From Flavobacterium psychrophilum (GTDB lineage: Bacteria; Bacteroidota; Bacteroidia; Flavobacteriales; Flavobacteriaceae): 9,317 nt of DNA. Under the pieces are notes generated by a model, which was not told the origin of the DNA, searched no databases, and saw only the letters and a program-made list of their open reading frames with translations. The translations under genes were made by a program, and so were the position numbers. How positions within the stretch are numbered: the stretch's first letter is position 1; each line of letters begins with the position of its first letter. Positions 5,876 through 9,317 of this stretch are shown piece after piece. The DNA lies in contig CAMBOW010000073.1 of NCBI GenBank assembly GCA_945869365.1, positions 1 to 9,317 on the forward strand. The letters run 5' to 3'.

Positions 5876-7255
5876 CTAGTTAATAACAATGTCGTCAATT
5901 TGCATGGTAGTGGTTACTCCTGACCCATTTCCGGTATATTCAAACACAAAAAATCCAGTCCCTGTTATACCTACTGGAATCGTATAGTTATTGCTGTTGG
6001 TGAAATTGGTTGGATAACCCGTGGAAGAACCCGGAGAAAGCACAAAGCTTGCCGTGATATCGGTGTAGGTTGCATTTGTTGTATTTGTGCCAGGCACATA
6101 GTCGGTTGTGTAATAGACTTTAAGACAGTTTCCATTGCTGAATCCGGCTTTCGATTTGAACGAAAAAATAGTCGCAGCCGTAAAGTTTACAGGAACCAGA
6201 AAAACAGTTCTGTTGGCTTCTGGGGTTCCGCCATAGGATGTCATTTGAATGTATTTGTTCCCGCCAAACGTTTTAACTTGCCAATAGCGACTTCCCACAA
6301 CGGCATCATTGATGTATTCTGGAAACACTTGTTGGTTGGTCGTGTTGTAGGCGGTGAACGTTTCGTTTAGAGACGAGCCATAGGTTAGATTTGTTCCTCC
6401 AATGGGTGGATAAAAGTCAATGCTAAGGCGCTCTTCTGTGAGGTTGATGTCGCTTTCGGTACGCACCATAAATTGATAATCGGAATTGTATTTGGTTAAA
6501 ACGCCTCGTATTTTACCGTTTTTAGACGGAACAGCTTTAGAAGAAAACGTAGCATACGAGCTGATTCGAACGATAATCGTATTGCCAAATTCATTGGTGA
6601 TTAAATGGTTTGTGGCGCCACCTAAGTCATTTAAAGTTGCATCGTAGTATGTTTTTCCAATGGATGCATCGGTAAATTGAACATTGTCAAATTCAATTAG
6701 CTTATTCAAATAGGTATCGGAAAGCGCTTGGTTAATTGTAATTCGGTTTACTAAATCTTCCTCGTCAATTTTTGAACACGAACGCGTTAGTATAGTTTGG
6801 TATTCAACAGGTGAAATTCTTCCTACTTCATCATCCGAAGGATCATTTGGAGTACCACCATTGTACAAATTTCCAATTATTGGCGCATCAAATTCTTTTA
6901 CGATGTAGCGATTTTTCATATCTACAAATACTTTTCTTCCCGGCTCGTATTTTGTATATAAGTTGTAATCGTCTATTGGAATACTGAACCCTTGTTGACC
7001 GTCTAAAGAAACCAATGACAATGATTTATAGAAATTCCCGCCTAGATCGCTGGAGGTAACATAGGCTTCAATAATATCGGATTCGGTATATTTTACATAG
7101 GAAGCCGAAGCTGAACCGACCACTTCTTGCACGGTTTTGGTTGCCGTCAAGGTAGAACAATCGCCAGTAAAATCTGGATTTTTGAACGAGTCGTTCACAC
7201 AACTCAATACCGTAAATGAGGCAATTACCAGGGTTAAAATAGTTAAATGTTTCAT
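5876..7255 (-). CDS. DUF5689 domain lipoprotein with C-terminal choice-of-anchor J-like domain
   Basis: The 459-residue protein has a lipoprotein signal peptide (MKHLTILTLVIASFTVLSC) with the acylated cysteine at C19. Residues about 40-275 resemble DUF5689, a Bacteroidota domain built of OB-like beta modules: IIEAYVTSSDLGGNFYKSL (61-79), GRKVFVDMKNRYIVKE (106-121), and RITINQALSDTYLNKLIEFDNVQF (171-194), ending at the DYQFMVRTESDINL repeat edge (259-272). Residues 290-459 form a beta-sandwich-like domain with YWQVKTFGGNKYIQMTSYGG (324-343) and a closing FEYTGNGSG...MQIDDIVIN. It is the last gene of the operon, 6 bp after the small lipoprotein gene. An outer-membrane, probably surface-exposed partner of the receptor is inferred. 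No catalytic motif was seen. DUF5689 proteins are commonly annotated beside TonB receptors, but their ligand is not known to me. Confidence 0.88.
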   Translation of the reverse strand: MKHLTILTLVIASFTVLSCVNDSFKNPDFTGDCSTLTATKTVQEVVGSASASYVKYTESDIIEAYVTSSDLGGNFYKSLSLVSLDGQQGFSIPIDDYNLYTKYEPGRKVFVDMKNRYIVKEFDAPIIGNLYNGGTPNDPSDDEVGRISPVEYQTILTRSCSKIDEEDLVNRITINQALSDTYLNKLIEFDNVQFTDASIGKTYYDATLNDLGGATNHLITNEFGNTIIVRISSYATFSSKAVPSKNGKIRGVLTKYNSDYQFMVRTESDINLTEERLSIDFYPPIGGTNLTYGSSLNETFTAYNTTNQQVFPEYINDAVVGSRYWQVKTFGGNKYIQMTSYGGTPEANRTVFLVPVNFTAATIFSFKSKAGFSNGNCLKVYYTTDYVPGTNTTNATYTDITASFVLSPGSSTGYPTNFTNSNNYTIPVGITGTGFFVFEYTGNGSGVTTTMQIDDIVIN

Positions 7256-7261
7256 GATTTC

Positions 7262-7864
7262 TTACTTGTTAGAATAAACTTTGATTTTGTCAACTTGAAA
7301 AAGTCCGTCCAGGGTTGATCCATTTCCGGTTACCTTAAAGGCAAAGTGTACGGCCCCGGCATAATCCGATAAATCAATTTCACCTGAAGAAATGTAAGTA
7401 TAATTATTTGTTGTGTTGTCGGCAACTACCGCATCCAACTCAGTCCATGTAGCCGCCAAAACATCCGTGCCGTTGTAGTTGGTAGAAATGTATACTTGCA
7501 ATTTATTGTCTGGATTGTCTACAAAGTTAGATGCCGATTCAAAGGCAAAAACTTTTCCAGCTCCGTTTCCTAACTCAATTTGAGGGGTAATTGCCCAGCC
7601 AATGTTAGAGGGTTGGTTGCTTCCATAAGGACTAAATTGAATGTATCCGTCGTTGTTATAATCGCGTTCTATCCACAATTTTGATCCCGTTTCGGCAAAA
7701 TTAGTCCACCCTTCAAAATCAAAAGTGGCATTATAATTAATTTGTGGCTCCGGAAAATCTTCAGAGAAAATCAATGGTTTAAAAGGCGCAATATCCGTTT
7801 CATTTGAGCAGCTTACTGCGGCAAGGCAAGTAAAAACTAGGATTAGTTTAGTGCTATTTTTCAT
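7262..7864 (-). CDS. Small lipoprotein, choice-of-anchor J-like beta domain
   Basis: The 200-residue product starts with a lipoprotein signal (MKNSTKLILVFTCLAAVSC), acylation expected at C19. The following residues SNETD start with serine and contain acidic residues, loosely like the surface-export signals of Bacteroidota lipoproteins, so display on the cell surface is possible. Residues 33-197 form one domain: FSEDF (33-37), FEGWTNFAETGSKLWIERDY (50-69), YIQFSPYGS (74-82), IGWAITPQIEL (88-98), KLQVYISTNY (121-130), WTELDA (140-145) and FAFKVTGNGS (174-183) before a final FQVDKIKVY. This pattern fits choice-of-anchor J or MAM/ConA-like beta-sandwich domains, often carbohydrate or surface binding; here function is unproven. 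It lies 10 bp after the receptor gene and 6 bp before the DUF5689 gene, so the three are almost certainly cotranscribed. Confidence 0.85.
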   Translation of the reverse strand: MKNSTKLILVFTCLAAVSCSNETDIAPFKPLIFSEDFPEPQINYNATFDFEGWTNFAETGSKLWIERDYNNDGYIQFSPYGSNQPSNIGWAITPQIELGNGAGKVFAFESASNFVDNPDNKLQVYISTNYNGTDVLAATWTELDAVVADNTTNNYTYISSGEIDLSDYAGAVHFAFKVTGNGSTLDGLFQVDKIKVYSNK

Positions 7865-7874
7865 ACTATTTGGA

Positions 7875-9317
7875 TTAGAAATTGATGTAAAGATTTAAGA
7901 AATAGGTTCTTCCGTAGCCATAAAAATATTTAGGACCAAAAGAAGGAGTTCCATTTGCATTGTCTGCTTGGTAATCCGGAAAAGTTGCTTTTCGAGATTG
8001 TTCAAATCCGCCTGTTTTGTATCTAAAGTCAAATACGTTATTCAAGGATGCAAAAAATCCAAATGTTTGATCACCCACTTTCCATGATTTTCCTCCTACT
8101 AAATTCACCAAAGTGGTTGGCTCAAATTTCTCTTGTTTCAAAAGTCTGCGAACAGATTCATCTGTAGCGCCTTCAAAACCTAAGCCGTTGGCGTCGGTAA
8201 CAAAATTGTCCGTTCGTAAAATATTGGAAATACTCAAATAATTGTCATCCAAATAATTAACATTGGTACCAATCCACCAAAACTTTGGATCGCGGTACTC
8301 TAATCCTATCGAATACGCTTGCTGCGGCATGCCGGGCAATCTGTAATTTTTGAGGTAGGATTTACCAAAATCAAAAACAGGATTCGGGTTTGCACTGGAA
8401 GCCAATGCATCATCATTTATTTTCAGGTTCGGATTATTATCGTAGGTGTATTGACCATATGATGCAGATCCCGTTACCTTCACTGTAGAGGTAATTTGGT
8501 ATTCAACACCAAGTTCTGCACCGATGTGTTTTTTGTTAATACCTGTAACAATTTCGCTAATAAACGAATCAGTATCTGTGTCACCGTCTTCACCGGCATC
8601 AAAAATTCCTTCGCCGTAGAAGAAAGAAATTTGTGTAGCATTTGAAATTCTATTGAAGAATCCGGTTACACGCGCTTTAAATTTTGGCGCTTTGATAATG
8701 TAGCTCAAATCGGCCCCCATGATTGACTCGCTGTTTAAATTTGGCGTGATGGTATTGTTGAGGCGCGCGTTAGAAAAGGTGTTTCGTAAATTAGGCGCTT
8801 TGGTCATGAACACGGTGTTTAAATCAAAAAATTGTCTTCCGCTCAGTTTGTAGGTTAAACCGCCTTTAAATCCAAAATTTTCAAAGGTAGTTGTGGCGCT
8901 CTTCCCAAAAGAGGTGTCGGCATAAATCCCATTTTTGTAATTTCCTTCACGTTGGTATTCTGTTCGTGAAAAAGTTTGACCCAAATAGAAATCAATTTTT
9001 TTGTAGCTAAATTTAAATTGCGTGAAGCCATCAAAAGTGAGTGCGTTTAAGGTATAATTGTACCCGTATGCGTCACCTTCTCTTACTTGTCTGTCCGGAT
9101 TATTTAAATCAGTTTGTCCCGTATTTCCTATAAAGAACGGGTCAATGTCATTAAAGTAGCTCCCGCCCAAGAGGTCAATTAATTTTTGGAAGTTGTTTGA
9201 TTTTAATTTTCTAAAACTTACACCAGAATTAAGCACGATGTTGTTGGCAATAGAGGAGTTTAAATACGAACTTCCGCTCCATTGGCTATCCTCAACTCGG
9301 TCTTCATACAACACATA
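7875..9317 (-). CDS. TonB-dependent outer-membrane receptor, C-terminal part (5' end beyond window)
   Basis: The frame is open from the right edge, giving 480 residues before the stop; the GTG at 9314 is an internal valine, not a start, and the first visible codon is TAT at 9317-9315. The sequence is the barrel part of a receptor that imports ligands using the TonB-ExbB-ExbD proton-motive system. Alternating beta strands run throughout (FTQFKFSYKKIDFYLGQTFSRTEYQ in parts, GFKGGLTYKL, FFASLNNVFDFRYKTGG), and the protein ends in the aromatic strand TYFLNLYINF, a C-terminal beta-signal for BAM assembly. Plug domain, TonB box and any N-terminal carboxypeptidase-like domain lie outside the window; full-length members are usually 800-1000 residues. 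An Asp-rich stretch at partial-protein residues 240-250 is probably in an extracellular loop. Two lipoprotein genes follow immediately. The substrate cannot be deduced; no SusD-like gene is present in the window. Confidence 0.92.
   Translation of the reverse strand, partial: YVLYEDRVEDSQWSGSSYLNSSIANNIVLNSGVSFRKLKSNNFQKLIDLLGGSYFNDIDPFFIGNTGQTDLNNPDRQVREGDAYGYNYTLNALTFDGFTQFKFSYKKIDFYLGQTFSRTEYQREGNYKNGIYADTSFGKSATTTFENFGFKGGLTYKLSGRQFFDLNTVFMTKAPNLRNTFSNARLNNTITPNLNSESIMGADLSYIIKAPKFKARVTGFFNRISNATQISFFYGEGIFDAGEDGDTDTDSFISEIVTGINKKHIGAELGVEYQITSTVKVTGSASYGQYTYDNNPNLKINDDALASSANPNPVFDFGKSYLKNYRLPGMPQQAYSIGLEYRDPKFWWIGTNVNYLDDNYLSISNILRTDNFVTDANGLGFEGATDESVRRLLKQEKFEPTTLVNLVGGKSWKVGDQTFGFFASLNNVFDFRYKTGGFEQSRKATFPDYQADNANGTPSFGPKYFYGYGRTYFLNLYINF

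Noticed and set aside
9312..9314. GTG as the start codon of the receptor gene
   Set aside because: The frame continues open to the window edge (TAT at 9317-9315) and the protein here is mid-barrel, lacking plug and signal peptide; it is an internal codon of a truncated gene.

Overview
The window looks like a chromosomal segment of a member of the Bacteroidota, most likely a Flavobacterium or close relative in the Flavobacteriaceae. The reasons are the style of the RecA, TrpS and DprA proteins, a membrane protein joining an HU-like region to a SPOR domain, a TonB-dependent receptor followed by lipoprotein genes, and several matches to the Bacteroidota promoter pattern TTTG / TAnnTTTG with almost no Shine-Dalgarno sequences. 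No tRNA, rRNA, CRISPR array, insertion sequence or phage gene was found.

The left two thirds (1-5713) is a housekeeping block. From the left edge: a partial minus-strand gene for an HU-CCDC81/SPOR membrane protein; dprA (DNA processing protein) diverging from it on the plus strand; trpS (tryptophanyl-tRNA synthetase) on the minus strand, whose 3' end overlaps that of dprA by 8 bp; plsC (1-acylglycerol-3-phosphate acyltransferase) diverging from trpS over a 68-bp region that carries promoters for both directions; recA on the minus strand, converging on plsC and sharing a bidirectional terminator with it; and a minus-strand gene for an exported TPR protein upstream of recA with its own promoter. 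DprA and RecA act together on incoming single-stranded DNA, but here they are separate transcription units.

The right third (5876-9317) is a tightly packed minus-strand operon running in from beyond the right edge: the C-terminal part of a TonB-dependent outer-membrane receptor, a 200-residue lipoprotein, and a 459-residue DUF5689 lipoprotein, with gaps of 10 and 6 bp, closed by a strong intrinsic terminator. The small lipoprotein and the C-terminal third of the DUF5689 protein share a recognisable domain. The likely picture is an outer-membrane uptake or surface-binding unit whose substrate cannot be told from this sequence.

No clearly new system is evident. The most notable points are the domain shared between the two operon lipoproteins, the promoter elements lying 5-6 nt before the start codons of two genes (possible leaderless mRNAs), and the HU-like/SPOR architecture next to dprA. 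No stretch over 300 bp lacks a gene; the largest gaps are 162 bp (5714-5875), 122 bp (4773-4894) and 102 bp (744-845).
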